64,000 bases of DNA from positions 62,001 through 126,000 of the forward strand of contig NZ_CAJHCR010000008.1 in the NCBI RefSeq assembly GCF_904848585.1. Reading direction: 5' to 3'. A model generated the notes under the pieces. That model was given only the letters and a program-made list of their open reading frames with translations, searched no databases and was not told the DNA's origin. This DNA is from Paraburkholderia kirstenboschensis. GTDB lineage: Bacteria > Pseudomonadota > Gammaproteobacteria > Burkholderiales > Burkholderiaceae. A program made the position numbers and the translations under genes. Shown piece by piece: positions 49,421 to 59,182 of this stretch. How positions within the stretch are numbered: the stretch's first letter is position 1; the number at the start of each line of letters is the position of its first letter.

Positions 49421-51139
49421 TTACTCGCCGCGCAACTTCCTACCCTGCTCCCGAATCTGCTCCAACGTCGCGCCGGGCGTGCTGGCCTCCTGCGGCATGC
49501 GGATCTCGATCACCGCCGCGCATTTCGCCGCCAATGAACGCTGCAACGCCGGCAGAAAATCTTCGGTGCGTTCAACCGTTTCACCATGCGCGCCGAACGA
49601 TCGCGCGAATGCCGCGAAGTCCGGATTCGTGAGCCCAGTGCCGTGCACGCGATTCGGATAGTGTCGCTCCTGATGCATGCGGATCGTGCCGAAGTGACCG
49701 TTGTTCACGACGATGAACAGCACATGCAGGTCATATTGCATCGCCGTCGCGAGTTCTTGCGCGGCCATCATGAAGCAGCCGTCGCCCGCCAGCGCGACCA
49801 CCGCGCGCTGCGGATACAGCGACTTCGCCGCGATCGCCGCCGGCACGCCGTAGCCCATCGCGCCACTCGTAGGCGCAAGTTGCGAGCGGTATTGGCGATA
49901 CGAAAAATGCCGATGCAACCACGTCGCATAGTTGCCGGCGCCGTTCGTCAGTATTGCGTCGTCCGGAAGATGCGCGCGAAGTTGCTGGATCACTTCGCCC
50001 ATTTGTACGTTGCCGGGAATCGGCCGGGGTTCACGCCATTCGAGATATGCGCGATGCGCCTCTTCCGCCGCGCCCGCCCAAGTCAGCTTTCCGGCAGACG
50101 GTTCCAACGCCGCGAGCGCCGCGGCAAGTTCAGGCATGCCGGAGACGATCGGCAGATCGGCGGCATACACGCGCCCCAGCTCTTCCGCGCCCTGGTGCAC
50201 GTGAACCAGTGTCTGCTTCGTCTTGGGAATGTCGAGCAACGTATAGCCGTTCGTCGTCGCTTCGCCGAGGCGAGGACCAAGCGCGAGCAACAGGTCGGCA
50301 TCGCGAATACGCTGGGCCAGCGCCGGATTGATGCCGAGCCCCACATCGCCGGCATAGTTCGGATGCTCGTTATCGAGCGTGTCCTGAAAGCGGAACGCGA
50401 GGCCGATCGGCAACTGCCAGTTCTCGGCGAAGCGTTGCAAGTCCGCACAGGCCGCGCTCGTCCACCCGCTTCCGCCTGCAATCACCATTGGCCGTTGCGC
50501 GCTTTCCAGCAATTCGCGCAGCTTGCCGATCTGCGCGGCTGACGGCGACGCGGCCACACGCTGATAACGAGGCGCGCCCGGTACGGCGTCGCATGCATCG
50601 CTCAGCACGTCTTCGGGCAAGGACAGCACCACGGGCCCCGGCCGGCCGGAAGTCGCCGTGTGGAACGCATGACTCAGATACTCGGGAATGCGCCGGGGGT
50701 CGTCTATCTGCGCAACCCATTTCGCCATCTGACCGAACATGCGCCGATAGTCGATCTCCTGGAAAGCCTCGCGATCGAGATGCTCGCGCGCGCACTGACC
50801 GATGAGCAGGATCATCGGCGTGGAGTCCTGAAACGCGGTGTGCACGCCAATCGATGCATGCGTCGCACCCGGTCCTCGCGTGACGAGCGCGACGCCTGGG
50901 CGTCCGGTCAGCTTGCCGATCGCTTCCGCCATGTTCGCGGCCGCCGCTTCGTGACGGCAGACAATGGTCTGAATGCGCTCGGTTTCGTCGTGCAATGAAT
51001 CGAGCACTGCGAGAAAACTCTCGCCGGGCACACAGAAAACACGTTCGACACCGTGCGTGAGCAAAGCGTCGACAACAAGGCGCGCGCCAGTGGTTCGAGC
51101 GGCGGCAGTATTGGAAACGGGAGCATTCGGCTGCGACAT
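49421..51139 (-). CDS. Thiamine-diphosphate enzyme, acetolactate-synthase-large-subunit-like
   Basis: A 572-residue ThDP enzyme of the AHAS/benzaldehyde-lyase/oxalyl-CoA-decarboxylase superfamily. N-terminal PYR domain with the catalytic glutamate in CRHEAAAANMAEA, central DHS-like domain, and C-terminal PP domain with the ThDP motif GDGCFMM...VVNNGHFGT. No AHAS small-subunit gene is adjacent, and the protein does not look like housekeeping IlvB, so a catabolic carboligase or decarboxylase is equally possible. A GGAGG lies 11 bases before ATG 51139. Convergent with the livK-like gene; it follows sdaA in the same direction after a terminator. Confidence 0.85.
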   Translation of the reverse strand: MSQPNAPVSNTAAARTTGARLVVDALLTHGVERVFCVPGESFLAVLDSLHDETERIQTIVCRHEAAAANMAEAIGKLTGRPGVALVTRGPGATHASIGVHTAFQDSTPMILLIGQCAREHLDREAFQEIDYRRMFGQMAKWVAQIDDPRRIPEYLSHAFHTATSGRPGPVVLSLPEDVLSDACDAVPGAPRYQRVAASPSAAQIGKLRELLESAQRPMVIAGGSGWTSAACADLQRFAENWQLPIGLAFRFQDTLDNEHPNYAGDVGLGINPALAQRIRDADLLLALGPRLGEATTNGYTLLDIPKTKQTLVHVHQGAEELGRVYAADLPIVSGMPELAAALAALEPSAGKLTWAGAAEEAHRAYLEWREPRPIPGNVQMGEVIQQLRAHLPDDAILTNGAGNYATWLHRHFSYRQYRSQLAPTSGAMGYGVPAAIAAKSLYPQRAVVALAGDGCFMMAAQELATAMQYDLHVLFIVVNNGHFGTIRMHQERHYPNRVHGTGLTNPDFAAFARSFGAHGETVERTEDFLPALQRSLAAKCAAVIEIRMPQEASTPGATLEQIREQGRKLRGE

Positions 51140-51299
51140 TGCGATGAGGCCTCCAGGCAGTGCATGAGTGCGGTTGCGTCCGCATCGACTGCATGGTCAG
51201 CCGACCGGCGCCCTGACAGCTTACGCTGGGAGCGCGCTCAGTGTCACGGCGCAGCGCAATGCGCGCTGGTGCAGCGAGCGCGACCCGCAGACGCGCAAA

Positions 51300-51329
51300 C
51301 AAAAAACGCGGACCCCAGGGCCCGCGTTT
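51300..51329 (-). terminator. Terminator of sdaA
   Basis: On the minus strand AACGCGGG-CCCTGG-GGTCCGCGTT (7-bp stem core AACGCGG/CCGCGTT) followed by T6, about 70 bases after the sdaA stop. Confidence 0.8.
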
Positions 51330-51396
51330 CGTCTACTTGGCACATGCCGCGTTTGCCGATCAACAATCAGCACCGGGCATCACATGCAGTCAACCA

Positions 51397-52785
51397 TCAG
51401 CATTCGACGATATTCACCGCCAACCCGCCGCGCGACGTTTCCTTGTATTTCGTCTTCATATCCGCGCCGGTCTCGCGCATGGTCTTGATGACCGAATCGA
51501 GCGACACGTAATGACTGCCGTCGCCGCGTAGGGCCATGCGCGCCGCGTTGACCGCCTTCACCGACGCCATCGCATTGCGCTCGATGCACGGAATCTGCAC
51601 CATGCCGCCAACCGGATCGCAAGTCAGCCCGAGGTTGTGCTCCATGCCGATTTCCGCCGCGTTTTCGACCTGCTTCGGCGTGCCGCCCATCACGGCGGCG
51701 AGTGCGCCCGCAGCCATCGAGCACGCGACGCCCACCTCGCCCTGGCAGCCCACTTCCGCGCCGGAAATCGACGCGTTCAGCTTGTACAGAATGCCGATCG
51801 CGGCCGCCGTCATCAGGAAGTCGATCACACCTTGCTGGTTCGAGCCGGGCATGAAGCGCGTGTAGTAGTGCAGCACGGCGGGAATAATGCCGGCCGCGCC
51901 GTTGGTGGGCGCGGTGACGACGCGGCCGCCGGCGGCGTTTTCTTCGTTGACGGCGATTGCGTAGAGATTGATCCAGTCGATCATCGACAGCGGATCGCGC
52001 AGCGCAAGCTCAGGGTTGCCCGACAGCGCTCTATATAGCTGCGGCGCGCGGCGCTTCACCTGGAACGGGCCGGGCAAGTTACCGTCCGCGTCCGGATTGT
52101 TGATGCCGCAGCCCCGCGACACGCACGACTGCATCACGTCCCAGATCTTCAGGAGGCCTGCACGGGTCTCTTCTTCGGTGTGCCAGACGCGCTCGTTTTC
52201 CCACATTAATTGCGCGATGCTTTTGCCGGTCGATCCGCACAGCGCGAGCAACTCGTTGCCGGTGCGAAACGGGTGCGGCAATTGATCGACGGCGGCAAGG
52301 ACCTTGGTGTTCGGCGCGCCGGCCGTCACCACGAAGCCGCCGCCCACCGACAGATACGTCGACTCGCGCAGCGTCTCGCCTTGCGCGTCGAACGCGCGCA
52401 GCTTGAGCCCGTTCGGATGTTCGGGCAGCGCTTGCCGGTAGAACGAAATGTGATCCTTCTGCACGAACGGCACTTCATGCGTGCCGAGCAATGCGAGCTT
52501 GCGCGTGGTGCGCACGGCCTCGAGTCGTTGGGCGATCGTGTCGGGGTCGACCGTGTCGGGTGCGTCACCCATCAGGCCGAGCATCACGCCGCGATCCGTG
52601 CCGTGCCCTTTGCCGGTTGCGCCGAGCGACCCGTAAAGATCGACTTTCACCGACGCCGTGTTCGGCAGCAGCCCGTCGCGTTCGAGCCCTTGCGCGAACA
52701 TCAGCGCCGCGCGCATCGGCCCGACCGTATGCGAACTTGACGGACCAATGCCGATTTTAAAGAGATCGAAGACGCTGACTGCCAT
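51397..52785 (-). CDS. sdaA: L-serine ammonia-lyase (serine deaminase), single-chain, iron-sulfur type
   Basis: Cytosolic enzyme of 462 residues converting L-serine to pyruvate and ammonia with a [4Fe-4S] cluster. Start SVFDLFKIGIGPSSSHTVGPM is the family signature. Candidate cluster cysteines lie in SRGCGINNPD, LTCDPVGGM and QIPCIERNAM; EVGCQGEVGVACSMAAG is also conserved. GGGAG precedes ATG 52785. It is downstream of the gcv genes, so glycine split by the cleavage system can flow to serine and pyruvate. Confidence 0.95.
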   Translation of the reverse strand: MAVSVFDLFKIGIGPSSSHTVGPMRAALMFAQGLERDGLLPNTASVKVDLYGSLGATGKGHGTDRGVMLGLMGDAPDTVDPDTIAQRLEAVRTTRKLALLGTHEVPFVQKDHISFYRQALPEHPNGLKLRAFDAQGETLRESTYLSVGGGFVVTAGAPNTKVLAAVDQLPHPFRTGNELLALCGSTGKSIAQLMWENERVWHTEEETRAGLLKIWDVMQSCVSRGCGINNPDADGNLPGPFQVKRRAPQLYRALSGNPELALRDPLSMIDWINLYAIAVNEENAAGGRVVTAPTNGAAGIIPAVLHYYTRFMPGSNQQGVIDFLMTAAAIGILYKLNASISGAEVGCQGEVGVACSMAAGALAAVMGGTPKQVENAAEIGMEHNLGLTCDPVGGMVQIPCIERNAMASVKAVNAARMALRGDGSHYVSLDSVIKTMRETGADMKTKYKETSRGGLAVNIVEC

Positions 52786-52812
52786 TACTGCTCCCTGCTG
52801 ATGAAAGTTGGT

Positions 52813-53943
52813 TTAGCGCGCCGGCATCGGCAAACACACGGCGAGCCACGCGGGTGGCGTCGGCGCGAGCTGCAGCGCAATCGGCGTATAGCGTCCGTCG
52901 AGACGCGCCGCCAGATGAAACAGTTCGGTCGCGTTCTTCGGATCCCACTGACCCGAGTAACCGGGCAAGCCGGCTTCGCGACGTTTTGCGTCGAACGCGA
53001 CGCTCGAATGCACGAATTCCTCATGCGTCTTGCTGCCCGCCGCATACGGCGCCAGCCAGTTGAGCGCGGCTTGCAGCGACGCGCCGTTCGCGCCCTTCTC
53101 CGGCAGCCAGTTGCGGTTGTGGCGGCGGGCGGCAAGCGCGGCGGTTACGAGCGGCTGCAGATCGTAAGTGACATAGTGCAGCGCGTCACGCTCGCTGAAA
53201 TCGATCGTCGAACCGTCCGGCTCAATGTTGTCGCCGATATGCTCGGCAAAGAGACGCTGGGCCGCATTGATCATCTTGCGGTTGTCGAGCGTAAAGGCGG
53301 CCATCGCTATCAATTTGATCCGGTGACTCTGCCAGTTGTTCCGGTAAGTGCCTTTCAAAGGACGCGGCTGGTCGTCGATCTCCGCGATGTAGCCGTTCGC
53401 GAGCTTCGTCAGGAACGCCATCGACGCGTTGCGCGTTTTCACAGGCAGCGCACTCGCGGTCATGTCATACGCGAGGATCAGCCCTTCGAAGTGCGTTTCG
53501 TCGATTGGATTGAAACTCGGCTGATAGGTCGTGACCCATGCGTACAGCAAACGGTCGACGAGCTTCAGATACCGGTCGTCGCTGGTGGCGCGCCATGCGA
53601 GCGCGGCGTCGCGCAGCAGATCGAGATCCTTTTCCGCTTCGACGCTCTGGTCGTAGATGCCCTCGTGCGGCAGCGTGCCTTCCGTGTGCAGTTTGGCTTG
53701 CGCGTGAGGCTTGTCGCCCAGATGCGCGAGCACATTACTCACCAACGCCTTGACGCCGGGATCGGCGTTCGTGCGCTCGCTGGTTTGCCAGGCAGGCGCA
53801 GCGCAAAAATTCATCGCCGCCTGCGCGTGACGAAGCGGCAGCAACACGGCTGCGCCGGCAAGCAGGCATGCGCAGGCGTGCCGCCACGTTGGTACTCGCG
53901 TTGCCCCGGCCGGGCTTTGCATCAATCGCACCTTTCGCACCAT
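52813..53943 (-). CDS. Secreted alginate-lyase-family protein
   Basis: A 376-residue protein with signal peptide (hydrophobic about 22-38, cleavage near RHAQA) and an all-helical alpha/alpha toroid like PL5 alginate lyases (AlgL). The pattern NN-x-x-SH at 202-207 followed by about 45 residues and RDALHYVTYDLQPLVTAAL matches AlgL's NNHSYW and RALAYHNYALPPL regions, but the AlgL catalytic histidine after NN is tryptophan (NNWQSH). R252 and Y257/Y260 fit the catalytic Arg and Tyr. No other polysaccharide genes are adjacent. Its place between gcvP and sdaA, 27 bases from sdaA, is odd. Family fairly sure, activity uncertain. Confidence 0.72.
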   Translation of the reverse strand: MVRKVRLMQSPAGATRVPTWRHACACLLAGAAVLLPLRHAQAAMNFCAAPAWQTSERTNADPGVKALVSNVLAHLGDKPHAQAKLHTEGTLPHEGIYDQSVEAEKDLDLLRDAALAWRATSDDRYLKLVDRLLYAWVTTYQPSFNPIDETHFEGLILAYDMTASALPVKTRNASMAFLTKLANGYIAEIDDQPRPLKGTYRNNWQSHRIKLIAMAAFTLDNRKMINAAQRLFAEHIGDNIEPDGSTIDFSERDALHYVTYDLQPLVTAALAARRHNRNWLPEKGANGASLQAALNWLAPYAAGSKTHEEFVHSSVAFDAKRREAGLPGYSGQWDPKNATELFHLAARLDGRYTPIALQLAPTPPAWLAVCLPMPAR

Positions 53944-54060
53944 GCGAAACTCCTCGTTGGGCTGATTCGGTGTGTGATGTTAGCCGTTTGCGGCCTCCAG
54001 CGACAGAACCGCGCACCGCGCGCTTACAAGCTGCGGGCGGCGCGCGGCGACGGCCGGGTG

Positions 54061-56997
54061 TTACTCGTAATCCGCAACCGGCACGCACGAGCAGAACAGG
54101 TTGCGATCGCCATATACGTTGTCCGCGCGGCCGACCGGCGGCCAGTACTTCTTCGCGATCAGCGTGGGCAGCGGATAGGCGGCTGTTTCGCGCGCGTATG
54201 CATGCTTCCACTCGTCGGCGATGACCACTGCCGCGGTGTGCGGCGCGTGTTTCAGCGGATTGTCTTCCCGGTCCGAGCGGCCTTCTTCCACAGCGTGAAT
54301 TTCGTCACGGATCGCGATCATCGCTTCAATGAAACGGTCGAGTTCTTCCTTCGATTCCGATTCGGTCGGCTCGACCATCAGCGTGCCCGGCACCGGAAAG
54401 CTCATGGTCGGCGCATGGAAACCATAGTCGGCGAGGCGTTTCGCAACGTCGTCCACAGTAATGCCGCTGGTTTCCTTGATCGGACGCAGATCGAGAATGC
54501 ACTCGTGCGCGACGAGTCCGCCCGGGCCCGAATACAGCACTGGGTAATGCGGCGCGAGCTTGTTCGCGACGTAGTTCGCATTGAGGATCGCGGTCTCGGT
54601 CGCGGCGGTGAGATTTTTCGCACCCATCATCGCGATGTACATCCACGAGATTGGCAGGATCGAAGCCGAGCCATACGGTGCGCCCGACACTGCGCCGATG
54701 CCGTTGGGTGCGCGTTCGTAGCCCGACGAAATCTGGTTCGGCAGGAACGGCGCGAGATGCGCGCCGACCGCAACCGGACCGACGCCCGGTCCGCCGCCGC
54801 CGTGCGGAATGCAGAAGGTCTTGTGCAGATTCAGGTGCGAGACGTCGCCGCCGAACTGGCCCGGCGCGGTCAAGCCGACCATGGCGTTCATGTTCGCGCC
54901 GTCCACATAGACCTGACCGCCGTGCGCATGAACGATCTCGCAAATTTCGCGGACGTTCTGCTCGAACACGCCATGCGTGGACGGATACGTGATCATGATC
55001 GCCGCGAGCTTGTCGGCGTGCTGGTCGGCCTTCTTCTTCAAGTCTTCGATGTCGACGTTGCCTTGCGCGTCGCACGCGACGACCACGACCTGCATGCCGG
55101 CCATTTGTGCCGACGCCGGGTTGGTGCCGTGCGCCGAAGCGGGAATCAGGCAGACGTCGCGATGCGCTTCGCCGCGCGACGCGTGATACGCGTGGATGAT
55201 CAACAGGCCGGCGTATTCGCCTTGCGAGCCCGCGTTCGGTTGCAGTGAAACTGCTGCGTAGCCGGTTGCGGCGACCAGCATCGCTTCGAGCTGATCGATC
55301 ATTTCGCGGTAGCCGACGGTTTGCTCAGCGGGCGCAAACGGATGAATCTGGCCGAACTCGGGCCACGTGACCGGCAGCATTTCCGACGTCGCGTTCAGCT
55401 TCATCGTGCACGAGCCGAGCGGGATCATCGAACGGTCGAGCGCGAGGTCCTTATCCGAGAGGCTGCGCAGATAGCGCAGCATTTCCGTTTCCGAATGATG
55501 ACGGTTGAATACGTGGTGCGTGAGGTATGCGCTGGTGCGTTCGAGCTCGGCCGGCACCGAAGCGGTGTTCGACGCAGCCATCGCGGCGTCGAGCGCGTCG
55601 ACTTGCGGCACTTCGCTGACGAAAGCCGCTTGCGCGAACACAGCGAGCAGATCGGCCAGGTCGTGGCGCGTGGTGGTTTCGTCGATCGACAGGCCCACTT
55701 GCGTGGCGCTCACGCGGCGCAGGTTGATGCGCCTCGCGGTTGCCGCGTCGAGCAGCGCTTGCGTGCGCGCGCCGGTGTCGAATGTGAGCGTGTCGAAAAA
55801 GGTTTCGTTGACGAGCGAGTAGCCAAGCTGCTTCGCGCCTTCCGCAAGCAACGCGGCAATACGGTTCACGCGCAGCGCGATTGTCTTCAGACCGCGCGGG
55901 CCATGATAGACCGCGTACATGCTGGCCATGATGGCGAGCAGCGCTTGCGCGGTACATACATTCGACGTCGCTTTCTCGCGGCGAATGTGCTGTTCGCGCG
56001 TTTGCAGCGCGAGGCGCAGCGCGGGATTGCCTTGCGCGTCGACGGTCACGCCGACGAGACGGCCCGGCATCTGGCGCTTGAATTCGTCGCGCACGGCGAG
56101 GTAGGCCGCATGCGGGCCGCCGAAGCCGACCGGCACGCCGAAGCGCTGCGTGTTGCCGACGGCCACGTCCGCGCCCCACTCGCCCGGCGGCGTAAGGACG
56201 GTCAGCGCGAGCAGGTCCGCGGCGACCACCACGTGGCCGCCCGCTTCGTGGATCGCCTCAGTCAGCGCGCGGTAGTCGCGCACGTCGCCATTCACGCCCG
56301 GATATTGCAGCAGCACGCCGAATGCATTTGCGTTCGCGGCTTCGGCTGCCGGGCCCACTTTCACTTCGATGCCGACCGGCGTGGCGCGCGTTTTTACCAC
56401 TTCAATGGTTTGCGGCAGCACGTCGTCGGCGACGAAGAATACATTCGACTTCGGCTTGCCCACGCGTTGCAGCAGCGTCATTGCTTCAGCTGCGGCGGTG
56501 GCTTCGTCGAGCAGCGACGCGTTTGAGATCGCGAGACCCGTCAGGTCGACGATCATTTGCTGGAAGTTCAGCAGCGCTTCGAGGCGGCCTTGCGAGATTT
56601 CCGGCTGATACGGCGTGTACGCCGTGTACCACGCGGGATTCTCGAGCACGTTACGCAGGATCACCGTCGGCGTGTGGGCGTTGTAATAACCCTGCCCGAT
56701 GTACGAGCGGAACACCTGGTTCTTGTCCGCGAGTTCGCGCAGCGCGGCGAGCGCTTCCGCTTCGCTCTTAGGCTGTGCGAAGGGCCCGAGCGGCAGCGCT
56801 TCGGTGCGGCGGATCGTCTTTGGAATGACGGCGTCGATCAGCGCGGCGCGCGACGTGAAGCCCACGGCTTCGAGCATCGCTTGCTGGTCGGCCGCGTCCG
56901 GGCCGATATGCCGTTCAGCGAAGGCGTCATGCACTTCGAGCGCGGCGAGCGAGAGAGGAGTGCGGTTCATCAGACGATCCGGGTGTTCGAGCTTCAT
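54061..56997 (-). CDS. gcvP: Glycine dehydrogenase (decarboxylating), P protein
   Basis: PLP enzyme of 978 residues that decarboxylates glycine and loads aminomethyl on the GcvH lipoyl arm. Single-chain type with N and C halves fused. N-terminal ERHIGPDAADQQAML, the PLP lysine in NLHKTFCIPHGGGGPGVGP, and GSCTMKLNATSEM are all typical. ATG 56997 has AGGAACACC upstream; the in-frame extension to 57096 is not family-like. Third gene of gcvT-gcvH-gcvP. Confidence 0.96.
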   Translation of the reverse strand: MKLEHPDRLMNRTPLSLAALEVHDAFAERHIGPDAADQQAMLEAVGFTSRAALIDAVIPKTIRRTEALPLGPFAQPKSEAEALAALRELADKNQVFRSYIGQGYYNAHTPTVILRNVLENPAWYTAYTPYQPEISQGRLEALLNFQQMIVDLTGLAISNASLLDEATAAAEAMTLLQRVGKPKSNVFFVADDVLPQTIEVVKTRATPVGIEVKVGPAAEAANANAFGVLLQYPGVNGDVRDYRALTEAIHEAGGHVVVAADLLALTVLTPPGEWGADVAVGNTQRFGVPVGFGGPHAAYLAVRDEFKRQMPGRLVGVTVDAQGNPALRLALQTREQHIRREKATSNVCTAQALLAIMASMYAVYHGPRGLKTIALRVNRIAALLAEGAKQLGYSLVNETFFDTLTFDTGARTQALLDAATARRINLRRVSATQVGLSIDETTTRHDLADLLAVFAQAAFVSEVPQVDALDAAMAASNTASVPAELERTSAYLTHHVFNRHHSETEMLRYLRSLSDKDLALDRSMIPLGSCTMKLNATSEMLPVTWPEFGQIHPFAPAEQTVGYREMIDQLEAMLVAATGYAAVSLQPNAGSQGEYAGLLIIHAYHASRGEAHRDVCLIPASAHGTNPASAQMAGMQVVVVACDAQGNVDIEDLKKKADQHADKLAAIMITYPSTHGVFEQNVREICEIVHAHGGQVYVDGANMNAMVGLTAPGQFGGDVSHLNLHKTFCIPHGGGGPGVGPVAVGAHLAPFLPNQISSGYERAPNGIGAVSGAPYGSASILPISWMYIAMMGAKNLTAATETAILNANYVANKLAPHYPVLYSGPGGLVAHECILDLRPIKETSGITVDDVAKRLADYGFHAPTMSFPVPGTLMVEPTESESKEELDRFIEAMIAIRDEIHAVEEGRSDREDNPLKHAPHTAAVVIADEWKHAYARETAAYPLPTLIAKKYWPPVGRADNVYGDRNLFCSCVPVADYE

Positions 56998-57159
56998 GGT
57001 GTTCCTGGCGGTGCGGCTGTCCGTGCTGGACCGTCCGAGACCTGGCGCAAAGCGCCCGGTCTCCTGAAGGGTCATCCCCAAAGGGACTTTCTTCACGGCG
57101 CGGTCCTGTGTGTTTCACGAGGGACGCGCCGCACCTGTCGGGTTATATATAAAAGTGAA

Positions 57160-57540
57160 TCAGGCGCCGATCGACTTCGAGTACGCGTCCGCGTCGATCA
57201 AACGGTCCTGCGCTGCGTCCGAGGCCGGCTTGATCTTGAAGAGCCAGCTTTCATACGGGGCGCTGTTGACCGAATCGGGCGTGTCGGCAACGGCGGTGTT
57301 CGCTTCGATAATTTCGCCGGAAACCGGCGCGTAAATATCCGAAGCAGCTTTCACCGATTCGATCACGGCGACCGTATCGCCGGCCGTGACGGTCTTGCCC
57401 AGTTCCTGTACTTCGAAGAAGACGATGTCGCCGAGCGCTTCCTGCGCGTGGTCGGTGATGCCGACCGTCAGCGTGCCGTCCGCTTCGGTGCGGACCCACT
57501 CGTGCGATTCGGTGTATTTCAGATCGGCCGGGATGCTCAT
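57160..57540 (-). CDS. gcvH: Glycine cleavage system H protein
   Basis: Lipoyl carrier of 126 residues that shuttles the aminomethyl group between P, T and L proteins. Lipoylated lysine K64 in ESVKAASDIYAPVSG; N-terminal PADLKYTESHEWVR is the family signature. Follows gcvT after about 80 bases in the same transcript. Confidence 0.96.
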   Translation of the reverse strand: MSIPADLKYTESHEWVRTEADGTLTVGITDHAQEALGDIVFFEVQELGKTVTAGDTVAVIESVKAASDIYAPVSGEIIEANTAVADTPDSVNSAPYESWLFKIKPASDAAQDRLIDADAYSKSIGA

Positions 57541-57617
57541 CGGATGCTCCTATGCGGTGTGATTCGATATGGACTAAAAACTGGAAAAGGACGCACGCGC
57601 CGGCTGCTTGCAGCGGT

Positions 57618-58736
57618 TCAATTCGCCGCGAGTACTTTGCCGTTACGCACGAACGGCAGTTTTACCACGCTTGCGGGCACCGATTTGTCACGAATTTGAA
57701 CGTGAACCGTGTCGCCCGGCTGCACGCCTTTCGGCACCCGCGCGAAGGCAATGGATTCCTGCATGGTCGGGGAGAAGGTGCCGCTGGTGATTTCGCCTTC
57801 GCCGTGCGGCGTGACGACTTTCTGATGCGCGCGCAGCACGCCTGCCGCCTTGCCGTTCTCCTTCAGCAGGATCAGACCGACGAACGCGGCGCGCGAGCCG
57901 TCCGCTTCCAGCCGGCTCTTGCCGACGAAATCGCGCGCGGAGGTGAGGTCGACGGTCCACGCGAGGCCGGCGTCGAGCGGCGAGATGTTGTCGTCCATAT
58001 CCTGGCCGTACAGGTTCATGCCGGCTTCGAGACGCAGCGTGTCGCGCGCGCCGAGACCCGCCGGCCGCACGCCTTGCGCTTGCAGCGCATTCCACAACGC
58101 GACGACGTGATCGGCCGGGACGATGATCTCGAAGCCGTCTTCGCCGGTATAGCCGGTGCGGGCGACGGTCAATTCGCCGAACGGCGTTGCTTCGACGCGC
58201 GCGGCGTTGAAGGGCTTGAGTGTTTCAGTTGCAGAGCGGATGGCCGGTACCGTTTGCCAGACCTTCTCACGCGCGTTGGGGCCTTGCACGGCGACGATCG
58301 CGAGATCGCGGCGCGGCGTGATGGCCAGACCGAAGCCGCCTTCGTTGAGTTGCTTGAACCACGCGATGTCTTTGTCGGCGGTGCCCGCGTTGACCACCAC
58401 GCGGAAATGATCTTCCCCGAAGTAATAGACGATCAGGTCGTCGATCACGCCGCCGTCCGCGTTCAGCAGGCACGAGTACAGCGCGCGCCCAGGCGTTTGC
58501 AGCTTCGCGACGTTGTTGGCCAGCGCATACTCGAAGAACCCGCGCACGCGCTCCCCGGTGAAGTCGATGACGCACATGTGCGAGACGTCGAACATGCCGG
58601 CGTCGGTACGCACGGCGCGATGTTCGTCGATCTGCGAGCCGTAGTTGACGGGCATGTCCCAGCCGCCGAAATCGACCATGCGGGCATTGAGCGCGCGATG
58701 GGTGGCGTTGAGCGGAGTGTGTTTGAGTTCGGTCAT
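57618..58736 (-). CDS. gcvT: Glycine cleavage system T protein (aminomethyltransferase)
   Basis: Tetrahydrofolate-dependent aminomethyltransferase of 372 residues. N-terminal THRALNARMVDFGGWDMPV, folate-site block TGYTGEDGFEI and C-terminal TSGTFSPTMQESIAFARVP are signatures. ATG 58736 gives the conserved start and has GAGG upstream; the frame is open to 58772 but that part is the riboswitch platform. First gene of the operon and under the tandem glycine riboswitch. Confidence 0.96.
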   Translation of the reverse strand: MTELKHTPLNATHRALNARMVDFGGWDMPVNYGSQIDEHRAVRTDAGMFDVSHMCVIDFTGERVRGFFEYALANNVAKLQTPGRALYSCLLNADGGVIDDLIVYYFGEDHFRVVVNAGTADKDIAWFKQLNEGGFGLAITPRRDLAIVAVQGPNAREKVWQTVPAIRSATETLKPFNAARVEATPFGELTVARTGYTGEDGFEIIVPADHVVALWNALQAQGVRPAGLGARDTLRLEAGMNLYGQDMDDNISPLDAGLAWTVDLTSARDFVGKSRLEADGSRAAFVGLILLKENGKAAGVLRAHQKVVTPHGEGEITSGTFSPTMQESIAFARVPKGVQPGDTVHVQIRDKSVPASVVKLPFVRNGKVLAAN

Positions 58737-58761
58737 GGGGCCTCGGGCGTCTCGCGAAACG

Positions 58762-58823
58762 AAAAAGGCCATGCGGAGCCGCGCCTCGCGGCCTGCTGGC
58801 TGCGAGCGTGGATCTGCATGGCC
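58762..58823 (-). terminator. Riboswitch expression platform: intrinsic terminator
   Basis: On the minus strand GGCCATGC (58823-58816) pairs with GCATGGCC (58774-58767), enclosing a GCCGCG/CGCGGC-type inner stem, followed by five T (58766-58762). The 5' arm begins immediately after aptamer 2, so ligand-dependent folding can decide termination. Confidence 0.75.
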
Positions 58824-59107
58824 CCTCTGTCCTCGATACCTGAGAGATTGCGCTGCCGTGGTGACGTTGATTTGTCACGGCGGAACGCGCGCCCCTTCGG
58901 TGGGCAGCTTGCCAGGATCTGCACGACATTGCGATGCAGACGGCTACTGCCGCTCTCCAGAGTGCGAAAAACGGCGCCTTGATGTTGCGTGTGTTACGTA
59001 GCGGCGGGTTTTTCGACGCGTTCGGTCCTTTTGCCTGAGAGTTTGCGGGTGTGCCCCTTCGGCGGCGCGGCCTGCGAAACCAGCGGCCAGCGCGCTCTCC
59101 CGACGCG
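58824..59107 (-). promoter_or_regulatory. Tandem glycine riboswitch (gcvT leader)
   Basis: Two glycine aptamers in series on the minus strand. Aptamer 1 (about 59107-59013): GGGAGAGCG, CCGAAGGGGCA and AACTCTCAGGCAAAAGGACC. Aptamer 2 (about 58961-58824): CTGGAGAGCGG, ACCGAAGGGGC and AATCTCTCAGGTATCGAGGAC. These are the hallmark conserved strings of the class. Aptamer 2 has a long variable P3 region. Expected to raise gcvTHP expression when glycine is abundant. Confidence 0.96.
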
Positions 59108-59182
59108 TGCGGCGAATGTACGCGAGGGCCGGAGGCTTGTCAAATGAACGGTTTATTCGCCGTTATTCGCCCTTATCCGCCC

